Source of the DNA: Glandiceps talaboti
Taxonomy: Eukaryota > Hemichordata > Enteropneusta > Spengelidae
NCBI RefSeq assembly: GCF_964340395.1
Contig: NC_135551.1
Span: 13,402,003 to 13,466,002, forward strand
DNA length: 64,000 nucleotides
Direction of reading: 5' to 3'
Part shown: positions 47,506-61,371 of the stretch, piece after piece
How the letters are laid out: every line of letters begins with the position of its first letter
Position numbering within the stretch: the stretch's first letter is position 1
Translations under genes and position numbers: made by a program
Notes under the pieces: generated by a model
Databases searched by the model: none
What the model was told of the DNA's origin: nothing
The model's input: the letters and a program-made list of their open reading frames with translations, nothing else

Positions 47506-48912
47506 TCATTCTGTACATGTAGAAGCAAGATTATTTTTGCAGTTCATCGGATGCTGTTCTTTGTTTGGTTGTGGACTTTCCCGTTTTCTGCGCAAACCGA
47601 CTGCGACAAGGGCGATAACAAGCATTAAAATAATGACAACAAGAATGGCACCCACGGCTAAAACAAATTTTAAAAGTTCACTTGCCGACAGCATGTTGTC
47701 GTCATTTCTCGCTGGCTGTTCCGTCAGGTGTGAAGACGTTGTTGTTGATGTTGTCGTCGTTCTTGTCGATGGATTGGGAGATTTATGTCCGTCTATTCTC
47801 CGCGTACCTGTGAGGTTAAGGTTGCTAGTAGTTCCAGCAGTCACCATAGATGTTGTCACCTTGACACTTGCCGATGACGTTAGTAGAGTACTGGTGGGTT
47901 GCATTTGATTGGAAATGCTAACACTCACACTTGCTGTTGCCCTCGCGTTTGCAAACCCGTTATTTGCGATACAAGTTATCACCGCTCCGTCGTCAGTCGG
48001 CAGAACTCTGAAACTCAGCCGATTATGACTTTGAGTAAAACGACCACCAAATTGGCTACTGCTGATGGGGCTCTCATTAAATAGCCAAGTGTACGTGTGA
48101 GTGGTAGATTCAGAAGTTGCCCAACAAACGAAAGTTGCAACAAAATTAGTCTCTGTTACATGAAGTTGCGCAGGTTGAATTGATACATTTGGTGGAGCAA
48201 TAATATGAAAAGGACCAATAGAACAGGTTCTTTCTCCAGGGAAGATATGATGGGTTACCACACAGGTGAAAGTTTGGCCGTCTTCTTCCACGGTTGGATA
48301 CCATGTAAAACTGGCGTACAAATAATAGTGGTCGGTGACTAATTCTGTATCAATTACTTGCGTGTTGCTTCTCCAAATGATAGAGCCTTCTGGGTCCCCT
48401 TTGAATGTATAGCAATTTATATCAACTGGTTCTCCAACAACTATTGAATCTCCTGAATTAATGTACAGACTGCATGTTGGACGCTGAGAAGGTGGAATTG
48501 GCGTTTTCACAGTCAGGGTAGCGAATTGAGAAAAGATCGGAATTGTCGATCCACCAATGATTGCACACTTGAATTCTCCCTGGTCTGTCTTTTCGACTTG
48601 ACGTATCTCCAGATTATATTCTCCGATGTCTGGGTCTCCGACAATACTTGTTCTTGTTTCGTCCAGCGCTTTATCGTTGGTGCCTTGATAGTACACGTAT
48701 TGCCCGTCGGCCACAGTGTACCTATCCCGCAACCAAGAAACCGTTTGACGTTGACGCATGTTTTCCACCTTGCAGAACAACGTGATGTTTTCTCCGTCAT
48801 ACGTGACCGTGTTGCTGGGCTCGGTCACGATCATTTGCGACGAGATTCCGTAGAAAGCATAGCTGATAATCAGAAAGACTGCCCAAAGTACGCTAAATAT
48901 GTAGAGAGACAT
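47506..48912 (-). CDS. Three-Ig-domain type I membrane receptor, single exon
   Basis: A 468-residue protein: signal peptide about 1-26 (FSVLWAVFLIISYAF), Ig1 with Cys47-Cys116 and Trp60, Ig2 with Cys167-Cys217 and Trp180, Ig3 with Cys263-Cys314 and Trp276, a Thr/Ser-rich stalk (about 335-400), a transmembrane helix about 415-440 and a 28-residue basic/polar tail without a clear signalling motif. The DxGEY/F and DDGAV text before the second cysteines is typical of V- and I-set Ig domains. The layout resembles nephrin-, kirre- or CAM-like surface proteins, but no ortholog can be named. The whole frame is one exon, unusual for an animal Ig receptor but shared with its neighbours here. It probably acts in adhesion or recognition at the cell surface. 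Confidence 0.88.
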   Translation of the reverse strand: MSLYIFSVLWAVFLIISYAFYGISSQMIVTEPSNTVTYDGENITLFCKVENMRQRQTVSWLRDRYTVADGQYVYYQGTNDKALDETRTSIVGDPDIGEYNLEIRQVEKTDQGEFKCAIIGGSTIPIFSQFATLTVKTPIPPSQRPTCSLYINSGDSIVVGEPVDINCYTFKGDPEGSIIWRSNTQVIDTELVTDHYYLYASFTWYPTVEEDGQTFTCVVTHHIFPGERTCSIGPFHIIAPPNVSIQPAQLHVTETNFVATFVCWATSESTTHTYTWLFNESPISSSQFGGRFTQSHNRLSFRVLPTDDGAVITCIANNGFANARATASVSVSISNQMQPTSTLLTSSASVKVTTSMVTAGTTSNLNLTGTRRIDGHKSPNPSTRTTTTSTTTSSHLTEQPARNDDNMLSASELLKFVLAVGAILVVIILMLVIALVAVGLRRKRESPQPNKEQHPMNCKNNLASTCTE

Positions 48913-50141
48913 GTTAACATATATAACACATTAAGAAAACACAACACTTGCTCTCTCTGTCTCCTTGAACTCCACTGAAGATGTTACTCTTGCTGACAAA
49001 TGACCAAAACTAACGTATGAATAACCCTTCGCTTTCGTGTTCAATCAAAGAATTTCTCCTTCTTTGCTTACATTCACGTTTGACTGAATCTATACAAAGT
49101 TAGCATGCAAATAACATATCTGAATCAATCTGATTAATCACCCCTGTCATGATCACTGTACCCCTAAAGTGATGTTCAATTGTTAGCAGTAAGCATTACA
49201 AACTGATACCATCACTCAGTTTACTGCTCCATGCCGCACAGGTCGCAAACGTGCAACATGTATATTTAATTTATCACTTCTAATTCATTTCTTGCCTTTA
49301 TTGTCATTTCTATCCACCATTGTTAAAGCGATAAAGTTCACATCTGAATGTTTTGCAGAGTATAGGTAGGTTTGTGTTCTGCAAAGAAATACTTACGCCA
49401 CTGCCGTTAGTGGACCGAATCTCCTCGCCTCTGAAACACTTTGTCACTGGAAATACGTCAAAACCCCACTGCTTATGCCGTTTAGGCAGAACTTGAAACT
49501 ATATATTTTTCAGTTGAACTTTCGACGTATAACTAAAGTGTCTCAGCCAGAGCTCTGAAATTTATTAAGATTTGGATGCCAGCACTTTATGAATGAGTTG
49601 ATGGCTGGATGGACGGTTATTGGTTTGTTCTACTTGAAACTTATGTCATCATAGCAACCGAAACCTTAGAACACTATAATTTGGGGCTACTTCACGAACA
49701 GTTCAAGGAGTCGTGCATAACCTTGGGGAATACATCTGAAAATGCGATTGATATTACGGAAATAGAGAAAGTGAACGTGTGTAAGGGACGAGCGCATGAT
49801 GTCACAAAAATTCTGATCAATAAATGAACTTCATTCGTTCTGGGGAGATGGGGTCTGGCAGCAATGCGATTACTGAACTTCATTTTCAAACTTCTAACTA
49901 AATGTCGAAAACGTTCATGCCGTCAATGATAACGGGATCTATATTTACTACTGTGAAATGTTGATAATTAAAACCCACGTCTAATGTGATATACAGTGCT
50001 GTTTTTTTCCGGTAGTAACTTTAATGTGTTTACTTGCCAACATGATTTTCTATTGCATCGATCGTGCGTAGTGGTTTTTACTGCTACAGTTTTCATCATG
50101 GTTTACATCACACATTAACGTGTTGATGTAGCATTTGTGAT

Positions 50142-50197
50142 CGTTCGTTTAGGAGGATGGGTGTGTGTGTGTGGGGGGGGTCATCCTAAACGAACGA
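50142..50197. repeat. Inverted repeat around a GT/G-rich loop
   Basis: CGTTCGTTTAGGAGGATG pairs with CATCCTAAACGAACG across a loop of GT repeats and eight G. The left arm has three extra bases. Confidence 0.75.
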
Positions 50198-51430
50198 CGT
50201 TTGTTTTTTTGAGTTTGTGCGATATTGTGCTATTGTCCTAAAACATATCAATGCTATTGGGTGACTGTCACCCATTACAACAAAACGGTAGGAATTTGAT
50301 TAAAACATTCTCTCTCAAGTTGAAACTTTGCATGTAAAGTTAAAGTGTGATCAGCATGAGATTATAGGGGAGGTTATGATGATGGAGTATATGGTTCATG
50401 GATCATTAGATCCCATCCTCTCCTTTGTTAAGTACATTAAGATGTCACCAAATTTACTGTAATTCTAGTCTCATGAACCCTGGCGTTGAGGTCAAAGGTC
50501 ATTTGACTTAAGTAGCGTTCAAACAAACATGAAAATCTTTCAACGCCCAGTAGTTTTTTTAAATTATTATTCTGATATTTTTTTTCGGATTGTTTTTTTA
50601 GTCAAACAGAGAATTGTCATTGCATTATTTGAAACCCAATATATTACCAACATTTTGCAGCCTATAAACTTTGAGCCATACTATACTTCCCTAGTATATC
50701 ACAGCTAGCATAGAAGATGCGTGAAGAGTAACGTTGAATGACATAGGCAAAATTGTCGGTTAAACGCCATGATAATTACATACAACGAAAAGTGTAGATG
50801 ATTTGAGAGAAAAGTACAACTTTAATAAATCACTAATTACAGAATCCGATTTGGTTGATGGCACATACAATTGTTTGTCAAGGTAGATTTGGAATTCATA
50901 AATTTAAAAAGGTAAATACAAAGTTTAGTCTCAAAGCAACTTCCTTAATTATCTTAACATCACATAAAATAGTAATCACAATGACCGATGTGTACGTTTG
51001 AGGGTTTGACATACATTTCGCATTATTTAGTCTTCGGCTTGGTGTAAAATTCGACGATGTTACATGTGCAACGCTTGAGATTTGATAATATTGACAATTA
51101 CTAGACGCCGTAAAGTGCACTATCAAACGAAAGAATCAGATTTGTAAACATAACTGATTTCTGATCCCATCTGAAATATGCGAATGAAAAAAATCATGAT
51201 ATGCACTTGTACAGAGAGAAACTGCCGGCTAGAGAAGAATACAATACAGTAAATAAATTGTTGAAAATAGTTGATACTATCATATATTAATTATATATAA
51301 GCTAACAGGACATGCGTCGACACCGTGACTCCTGTGCTCGAAACCTTCCATGACCAACACGGACAATTCATTACAAATACGTAAACGTTCTTGATTCGAG
51401 GCCACTGTAGGCACCACTTTGGTACTCCGG

Positions 51431-51485
51431 TCCACATTATACGCAGCGCCACCAAGTAACTCGGAGGCGATGCGTATAATGTGGA
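51431..51485. repeat. Strong hairpin, 15-bp perfect arms plus four more pairs
   Basis: TCCACATTATACGCA (51431-51445) and TGCGTATAATGTGGA (51471-51485) are exact complements. Inside them, CGCC/GGCG continues the stem after one G-A mismatch, leaving a 15-nt loop. Confidence 0.8.
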
Positions 51486-52379
51486 GTTTGGAGCGACCTT
51501 CATCGAAATCATATGAGGGCGACATACAATGGTAAAATTGAACGCAATGACAGTATAAACTAATTAAACCAGATAGATGTCAGCAATACTGACCAGTGAC
51601 CACGTGTTTGGCCCTCACAGTAGTATGGCGCTTACAAGCAAATTTTCTTCTACCAAGCAATACAGTGTTGTGCATTATTTGCATTACATGTCATAATCGT
51701 GGCTTTATATATGTATGTTTGCCTGTACACCGTCTTGGCGGTCGCTCTATGGAACATCTCCGTCGTGTTGTACAAATTACCTATCTTGTATATATCTATA
51801 CACTACTAAATACTTGCGATCACAGTACTACAGCTATCTTACTAGGTATTTGCAGGAGCTTTGGCACAAGATCAAATTATGCTGAAGGAGGAGATTGTGC
51901 GTAAATCACTTTCCGTCAAGGAACGTTGGAGCTCGTATGAATGAGGAAACTGCCATTCTAACCTTTGAAGTCCGGGCATAATACAAAGCCCACATGCCCG
52001 GCCTTTAACGTAGGTCATCATGTATGTATGCCTAGATGTGAATTATTCATGATGGTTTAACCTGCCCGAGTACGTCTATACAATTATAGACACTTTATAC
52101 TTTCAACGACATCGGCCTTACTCAAACAGTGCTTTTGAAGTCAACATGACTGTACGTTTAGGGTGAAAGTAGGTCACATATATAAAATCTGGTTGATGAT
52201 TGGGGATTTCCATTTGGACGGGGTGGGGTGGGTCCATTCGGCGTGTCTGTAATTCTGTCCGTTAAAAGCTTGTAAAGCTAAATTTATCACAGTGTATAAA
52301 TTACTCATTAAAGGTGAAGTGGGGTAACTTATTATTCATGATAGAATTTGAATAACCTTCACTTCTTGTGATTTTACGA

Positions 52380-54740
<2,361 letters not shown>

Positions 54741-56411
54741 TTATAAACTTGTCAGTTGGGAATCTTCCTCATCACTCAAAACATTTTGTTCAATCACAGT
54801 GTTGTCCTCGCACGACTGTGTGTCATTCTGGGTGGAATCGTTGTCGGCTTCATCCTTGGTGTCGACAAGAAGATCTGCTGACTTAATTGGAACTTGGGGC
54901 ATTTCCTCCACAGGGGACTCTTCGTTTTGAATATTGTTATCTGTTTCTGTCTTGTTGGCCTTTTTACTATTAAATGTTTTGAGAGGTTGTGCATACAAAT
55001 CTTCATCAATGACAATTTCGTCCTCTTGGCCTTCAATTTGCATACTTGTTCGGAAATCATTGCTATCATTTAACTGTGTCTCATTTTCCTCGGAGTCTGG
55101 AATTGGAAAGACCGGGTTCTCGAACCCTGCTGCTTTCAACTTCATAGCCACTCTCTCCAACGACTCTTCATTAGGGGAGTATTCCTCCGTCTTCTTCAGC
55201 CGTCGCTGTTTCCTCACTCGGGAGGAAATGATAAGCAAGATCACGACAACAGCAATAAGAGCTAACAAACCGATCACAATAGCTACAATTATTATCCATA
55301 ATTCAATTCCATCATCACGGGAAGTATCTTGTGGACCTGCAGTCGGTTTATTTGTGATGCCGCCTGCTTGTGTTGTAGTATCACGTTCCCCAGTTTGTTT
55401 TTCAGTTACAGGTTCGGTATTAGTGGCAGTTGAGGATGTTATCACATCAGGTTGTGTCGAAGGGCTTCGTGTACTAGTTGTCCTCGATGTGACTGTAGCA
55501 TCAGTCGTGGTTAACTTACTAACTGTAGTTGTCGGGTCATCATGACTCGCTGTTGTCATTGTTATCGTAGTAGCCGTGGTTGTTTTCGTGTCTTCCTCAG
55601 AAGTCAATATCACAACATCAGACGTCATTGTTGATCTTGTAGTCATGGTAACTGAAGTGGTAGTTGTTTTATCTCTTGGTAAAGTCAGTGCTGCATTTTC
55701 TGACCAATGGTAGACGCCATTTTCAAACTTCACACCACATCTGTAAATGCCGATGTCGTTTATTGTGAAATTACTGATGGTAAGATTATACTCTCCTGTA
55801 GCATTATCCCACTGTACGTTAACGTGATTTATATCATACTGACCAAAAATAAAATGGTCATATGTAATAGGAATTTCATCTTTTTGCCAAATCACATGAC
55901 CTCCAGTAGGCATGACATTTACACGGCACGGTAACTGAACAGTCTCACCTTCAACTACAGATGTATCACTCGGTTGTTCATCAAAGTTGACTGGTACTGT
56001 CAGCTTAGCTTCATTCGACCAGATGTAAGAATCGGTGGATTCATTGTGTGCACCACATTTATATAACCCGTTGTCGTCAATAACTACTGCTGTAAAAGTG
56101 ATATTGTACTCTCCTTGGTTACGATCAATATCTATTAAAACTCGTCGTGTGCTGTCTCCTTCAGCCGAAGGAACAGATTCATCAACAGCATAACTTGTGT
56201 TGTCCTTATACCATACTAGAGTCTGGTTAGTTTCTACACTATCAAAAGTACAAACAAGTGTTACATCTTCATCAACGTTGACCGTTACGTCGCTTGGATG
56301 GCGCACGACATGTACACTCTGCAGACTCACACCGGATAGAAATATTGAAATAACCAGGAATATCTCAAATGTTGTGAAGTGACAAGTCACGATCCAACGT
56401 GCAGAGGACAT
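54741..56411 (-). CDS. Two-Ig-domain receptor with mucin-like stalk, single exon (copy 1)
   Basis: A 556-residue type I membrane protein. It has a signal segment about 12-30 (FTTFEIFLVISIFLSGVSL), Ig1 with Cys54-Cys119 and Trp67, Ig2 with Cys162-Cys225 and Trp175, and a Thr/Ser-rich stalk about 246-365 that should be heavily O-glycosylated. The transmembrane helix is about 371-395 (LWIIIVAIVIGLLALIAVVV), with stop-transfer SSRVRKQRRLKK. The acidic cytoplasmic tail of about 155 residues carries YSPNEESLERVAMKLKAAGF and a DEDLYAQPL tyrosine motif that might bind SH2 domains when phosphorylated. Both Ig domains have the DxGxYxCG ending. No intron interrupts the frame. It is a paralog of the partial copy at the right edge, with a nearly identical transmembrane segment. 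Role in recognition or immunity is inference. Confidence 0.88.
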   Translation of the reverse strand: MSSARWIVTCHFTTFEIFLVISIFLSGVSLQSVHVVRHPSDVTVNVDEDVTLVCTFDSVETNQTLVWYKDNTSYAVDESVPSAEGDSTRRVLIDIDRNQGEYNITFTAVVIDDNGLYKCGAHNESTDSYIWSNEAKLTVPVNFDEQPSDTSVVEGETVQLPCRVNVMPTGGHVIWQKDEIPITYDHFIFGQYDINHVNVQWDNATGEYNLTISNFTINDIGIYRCGVKFENGVYHWSENAALTLPRDKTTTTSVTMTTRSTMTSDVVILTSEEDTKTTTATTITMTTASHDDPTTTVSKLTTTDATVTSRTTSTRSPSTQPDVITSSTATNTEPVTEKQTGERDTTTQAGGITNKPTAGPQDTSRDDGIELWIIIVAIVIGLLALIAVVVILLIISSRVRKQRRLKKTEEYSPNEESLERVAMKLKAAGFENPVFPIPDSEENETQLNDSNDFRTSMQIEGQEDEIVIDEDLYAQPLKTFNSKKANKTETDNNIQNEESPVEEMPQVPIKSADLLVDTKDEADNDSTQNDTQSCEDNTVIEQNVLSDEEDSQLTSL

Positions 56412-56940
56412 TGTGGCGTGAAAATATCGTTGTAGGACTTATAAATTACCGTACGATCTCTCCTGCTTCACGGACGGATTAGTTGTAGCACACTGCTATG
56501 ATTCCCGTCTGTATATACTGCAAACTTAAACAATACACATATCCGACACATTACTGTCTGTATGTACATGAGTCAACGTTCAGGAGCCACCCAAATATGT
56601 GACGTAGTAAGGAAACACCCAAAATTATGAAGCAGTTACAAACCACTCAAGCCTGCTGGGAGAGCTACACTGTACGTGGTAGAATGTTAAAATCACCTCA
56701 TCATAATAACAAAGATTATGGGGTTCACACCATTACTCGAGGACACTCCTTTGTGTGATTGAAAGGTGACCTCAAAGGTGTGGCAAGTCTTGTTGATACA
56801 ATTTGTCCTCAACCATTCCTATCAATTTGTGACTGACAAGTATCTGAAACAATGAAGGGAGGCAAGTTTAACTATTTACGTCAGACTACAATCTGCCAAA
56901 CCTCGAAGAAAAGTACATCGATGCATGTTGAAATATCAGG
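56412..56940. other. 5' flank of the two-Ig receptor
   Basis: On the - strand, TATA-like words occur about 30 bp (TTTATAAG) and 100 bp (GTATATAC) before the start codon. The second is the better promoter candidate because it leaves room for a 5' UTR. Confidence 0.3.
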
Positions 56941-56947
56941 AGACATT

Positions 56948-57169
56948 AGAGTAACTCGGCAGGTTTGCTACATATACGAAGAAATTGACCTTTCATTTGT
57001 ACCCCTAGGCATTCTGAAAGTCGCACAGCGAAATGGTTGCACATGTGTACGCTGTAGTTTATGTGATAAGAGCTCCGTCTACAAGGTGTGTACAGCCTAT
57101 ATAGTGAATGTAAGTCCGTGTAGCTGTACGAGGGAGGGCCGGGCTATGCTCAATACGGTTTGTCTATAA
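56948..57169 (+). CDS. Cysteine-rich open segment in unit A, possible exon
   Basis: RVTRQVCYIYEE, PLGILKVAQRNGCTCVRC, SSVYKVCTAYIVNV and SPCSCT are kept in frame in unit B in spite of substitutions and an in-frame insertion there. The C-x-C and closing C-x-C spacing resembles a secreted cysteine-knot-like segment, but no family is recognised. The start and splice borders are unknown. Confidence 0.25.
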   Translation, partial: RVTRQVCYIYEEIDLSFVPLGILKVAQRNGCTCVRCSLCDKSSVYKVCTAYIVNVSPCSCTREGRAMLNTVCL

Positions 57170-57793
57170 TAATTTACCATATACTCGGTCAACAATATCA
57201 CAAGTTGTACTTCAAGGACCTGTGCACTTGTAAGAGCTAATGACCAATTTCTGAGTAATTAATTGTCAGATTACATTAAAAACATGTGACGAAGTACACT
57301 TTGTAATGGAGATTTTTGAACCAACTTATTTTTAAGACTTCACTACACTTGGTGACTTTAACAAACCACACATTGTTTATTTTAAGCAAAACAAGATGAC
57401 CCCACAGACAAATATATAAAACAAACAAACAAACAACAACAACAAAGCATGAGATAATACCTTTTCAGGATAGCTGTATATCAATATAGTGCCGCAATTT
57501 TTGTTTAATTATTTATCATTTTATTATTAATTAGAGAAAAACACAGACGTGTTCGAGGAGATAGTTATGTGAGGCAGATATACATTTTAATTGTAACGAA
57601 ACAGATGCTTATATAAACTTCAAATTAAAGCATTAATAAGTGATTATATAATAATCAACACATTGGGAAAGATGTCAAAAATAAAACAGAATATACCATC
57701 ATATTTCTGAGGCATAGAGATAGGACACAACATATCGGCATAGTTTGTCTTTGAACACTACAGACCAAAAATTCCAACCGAGAGAATGCAAGT

Positions 57794-57925
57794 TTAGTCA
57801 TCAATAAGTATATCACGACCACCCCCGGCATGCCATACTTCCCTGCAGAGCCATTGACTGTCGCCCACATCACACCGAATCACGAGACCGCCAATCAAGT
57901 CATGATGAGTAAGTGATACCTGACA
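57794..57925 (-). CDS. Conserved short segment in unit A, - strand, possible last exon
   Basis: THHDLIGGLVIRCDVGDSQW then LCREVWHAGGGRDILIDD and a stop is matched in unit B (59698-59822) as THHDLIGGIVIRDDGGDSQW then FCREWHAGGGRDILVDD and a stop at the same place. The product is unrecognised and upstream exons were not found. Confidence 0.25.
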   Translation of the reverse strand, partial: CQVSLTHHDLIGGLVIRCDVGDSQWLCREVWHAGGGRDILIDD

Positions 57926-58984
57926 TAGAGGGCGCCAATGACCTCCGCCTAGTGTTTCCCCGTAACCGTGAAGGTGGATTTGATGGGCAAAAAAAATCAT
58001 ATAAAGCTAGTAATTACATATTTAGTGATAATATAATTGTTATCATAAGAAAGGTTGAGCACTACTAGACAACTGTAAGTTATTATCATGACTAACTTGA
58101 CCTTAAAAGGGGAACAAGCTGCATACGGTTTTTTGGGACGAGATTTATAATGCGTATTTAAAAGTCATTCGAATACGAAGTATCCTTCTTACCAAAGCAT
58201 ACTTAACTATGTTTTGAACTCAAACCTGGTATTAAGGTTGTAACATATAAACGAGCCGATGGCGATGGTCATTTTTGACAATTAATTAAAATATGTTGCT
58301 CAAGGAATCTACACTGAGCAATCATTTTTTTCCTACCAAAACCAGAAGGCAATTATATGATGTCATAGAAGGCATGCAGTGGAAATAATTTTACACTAAA
58401 TCGAGATTTTATGTGAGTTGAGTGAAAAGTTTATAATCTCAGCTTGTGCCACTTTAAATAATGAACATAAAACAATAGACAAACAGATATTCAGGAAGAT
58501 AGGCAGATAGACACATCAAAATGAACATAACGACAGAGAAAATTGATCACACATAAGTATAGCAAAGGCAATACACGCAACGGAATGTCTTCATACATGA
58601 ATGGCCGAGATTATGCTATAATCTGATTGAATTATCCGTATAACAAAAGACAAAGACAATTTAACAGTTAGTGACAGCATTGCAGTGGCGTCTCTTGTAC
58701 GTGTCGTCGTGGATATAAAATATATATTTGAACTCGTCTGTTCATTTTCGGGGCGACATACATAAACAAGGTCTCTTGTATGAGTGATGTTCCACCAACT
58801 GCAGAACAATAATATATATACACAGTGTGATAAATGACTAAGTATAGAGTGAAGGGCATTCACCTGAATTGAACTGAATTGGAATCATTGATTCGTTTCG
58901 TGTGAAGGTTTTATGTCTTTTACAAATGGGCTAAAAATACCAACAAATCGCTAAAAGTCAAAGTTCAGTTATATCACAATCACG

Positions 58985-60780
58985 AGACAGAGGAGTAACT
59001 CGACAGTTTTGCTACAAATACGAAGAAGTTGACCTTTCATTTGTACCCTTAGGCATTCTGAAAGTCGTGCAGTGCAATGGTTGTATATGTGTACGCTATT
59101 ATTTATGTCTGCATCCACATAGTACATATTATAAGAGCTCCGTCTCCAAGGTGTGTAGAGCCTATCTGGTGAATGTGTGTCCGTGTAGTTGTACCTGAGG
59201 GCCAACATCAATACGGTTTGTTGATAATAATTTACAATGATATATTCGGTCAACAATATCACAATATTGAAAACTTAAGACGAAGTACACTTTGTCATGG
59301 AGATTTTTAAACCAAATTATTTGTAAGATTACACTACATTTGGTAACGTTAGGCATAGTTTGTTTTAAGAGATACAAGATATTCACAACAGATAAAACAA
59401 ACAAACAAACAAACAAACAAACGAATAAATAAACAAACAAACAAACAAACAAACAAACACAACAACAACAACAACAACAACAACAACATTTTTAATTGTA
59501 ACGAAACAGATGCTTATATAAACTTCAAATTAAAGATTAATAACTAATTATGTAATAATCAGCACAATGGGAAAGATGTCAAAAATAAAACAGATTATAT
59601 TATGATATTTCTGAGACACATAGATAGGACAAAACATATCAGCATAGATAGTCTTAGAACCCTACAGACCAAATAGTCCAACACAGAGAGTGCGAGTTTA
59701 GTCATCAACGAGTATATCACGACCACCACCGGCATGCCATTCCCTGCAGAACCATTGACTGTCTCCCCCATCATCACGAATCACGATACCTCCAATCAAG
59801 TCATGATGAGTAAATGATACCAGACATATGACTTCCCCCTAGTGTTTCCCCTTAACCGTGAAGTTGGATAAGATGGAAACAAATCATATGAAGCTAGAAT
59901 CTACATACTTAGTGATAATATCATTGTTATCATAAGAAAAGTTGAGCACTACTAGACAACTGTAAGTTATACTCATGAATAGCTGGGCCTTTAAAAGGGC
60001 ACAGACTGAGTTTATACGTTTTTAGGGCGAGATTTATGATGCCTATTTAGAAGTAGCCCGAATGCGCATTATCCATCTTACCAAACTAAACTAAACTTTT
60101 TTTTTAACTCAAACCTGGTATTAAGATTATAACATATAAACGAGCCGATGACGACGGTTATTTTTTACAATTAGTCATCAAAATATGTTGCCCAAGGAAT
60201 ATATACTGACCAATAAACCAGAAGGCTCAACCAGAAGGCAATTATATGATGCCATAGAAGGCATGCAGTGAAAATAATATTACGCTGACTTGAGGTTTTA
60301 TGTTAGTTTAGTAAAAGGTTTATAATCTCAGCTTGTGCCACTTTAAATAACGAACACAGACAAAACAATTAGTCTGACAAACAGACATTAAGAAAGGTAG
60401 ACAGATAGACTATCATGAAAATGAACACAAAAACAGAGAAAATTGTTGTACAAAAAACAGGTGTCCACTCACGAAAAAGTATATCACAGGCAATACACGC
60501 AACGTAATGTCTTCACACATGAATGGCCGAGATTAGGCTATAATCTGATTTATCCGTATTAAAGAGAAAGACAACTGAACAGATATTGACAGTATTGCAG
60601 TGGTTTCTGCGGTACGTGTCGTCGTGGATCGGATATAAAATGTATATTTGAACTCCTCTGTTCATTTTCGGGGCGACAAACATAAACAAGGTTTCTTATT
60701 AATTATATGAGTGATGTTCCACCCACAGCAGAACAATTATATCCCTTGCATGACCTATTCAACTTTAACTCCAATTATTC
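58985..60780. repeat. Tandem duplication unit B
   Basis: It is homologous to unit A in the same orientation, with its own expansions: a (CAAA)n tract at 59394-59450 and a (CAA)n tract to 59489. Confidence 0.8.
58992..59198 (+). CDS. Cysteine-rich open segment in unit B, possible exon
   Basis: GVTRQFCYKYEEVDLSFVPL and ILKVVQCNGCICVRYYLC, then KSSVSKVCRAYLVNVCPCSC and a stop, parallel the unit A segment. It carries extra codons (around HPHSTYY) without loss of frame. No family was recognised. Confidence 0.25.
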   Translation, partial: GVTRQFCYKYEEVDLSFVPLGILKVVQCNGCICVRYYLCLHPHSTYYKSSVSKVCRAYLVNVCPCSCT

Positions 60781-61371
60781 ACCGAGGAAAAACCAGGCAC
60801 AGTGGAAGAGAGGTGCGAGACAAAGAAAACCCCACCCCCTCACCTTAAAGGCTGGATTGTCTACTGCGATCCTAATTTAATTCTGGTGACACGTTAATGT
60901 TGGTACTGTGTACAGTACATGTATTGAGTAGTCTATCGTGACACAACTGCTAAATGCACGGCCGTGTGTAGTTTGGTTAGGAATTTGAAATGTGACGTTT
61001 TGATCATATAATATAGTATCATTTGGGTTTCGTCAGAATTTCCGTGATTTGTGCTCAAACGCGTCCCCATGTAAACGTCGAAGATCGACCACCACCATTT
61101 TGTTTGTTTTATTTTTTTTGTACAGTATCTTGTCTAGTCAGAAGTGCGTTATCTGGTGATGTAATGATCGTAACATTTAATGACCCATATCAGAAATGTC
61201 ACGAAGAATGATTGATCTGGGCATAGGTATACGATAAAACAATACCATAATCCGATAACTTGAACAAGATTTCATTGCGTATTGACTAACGGCAATGATA
61301 TACGGAGTTAATATATGTTATATCGTCACACAATACATGAACAATATAGTCTTGGCACTGTCTCTTTAAAG
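60781..61371. other. Intergenic DNA
   Basis: Nothing recognisable. A short open frame at 61023-61211 has no supporting features. Confidence 0.4.

Larger units (their letters stand above)
56941..58960. repeat. Tandem duplication unit A
   Basis: About 2.0 kb that aligns with unit B (58985-60780) in order and orientation, with many small differences and indels. The matches include GAAGTTGACCTTTCATTTGT-type text at the left, the ACGAAACAGATGCTTATATA block, the ATCACGACCACC block and TTTTCGGGGCGACA near the right end. Two short frames stay open in both units (see the next entries). This is an old tandem duplication between the two receptor copies. Confidence 0.8.

Noticed and set aside
49609-49827. 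+ strand frame of 72 codons with mixed composition
   Set aside because: No recognisable motif, no conserved copy and no splice context.
51280-51525. - strand frame (SKLHIIRIASELLGG..., QERLRICNELSVLVMEG) that looks somewhat protein-like
   Set aside because: It spans a strong hairpin and a second frame is also open. No domain, paralog or clear splice sites were found.
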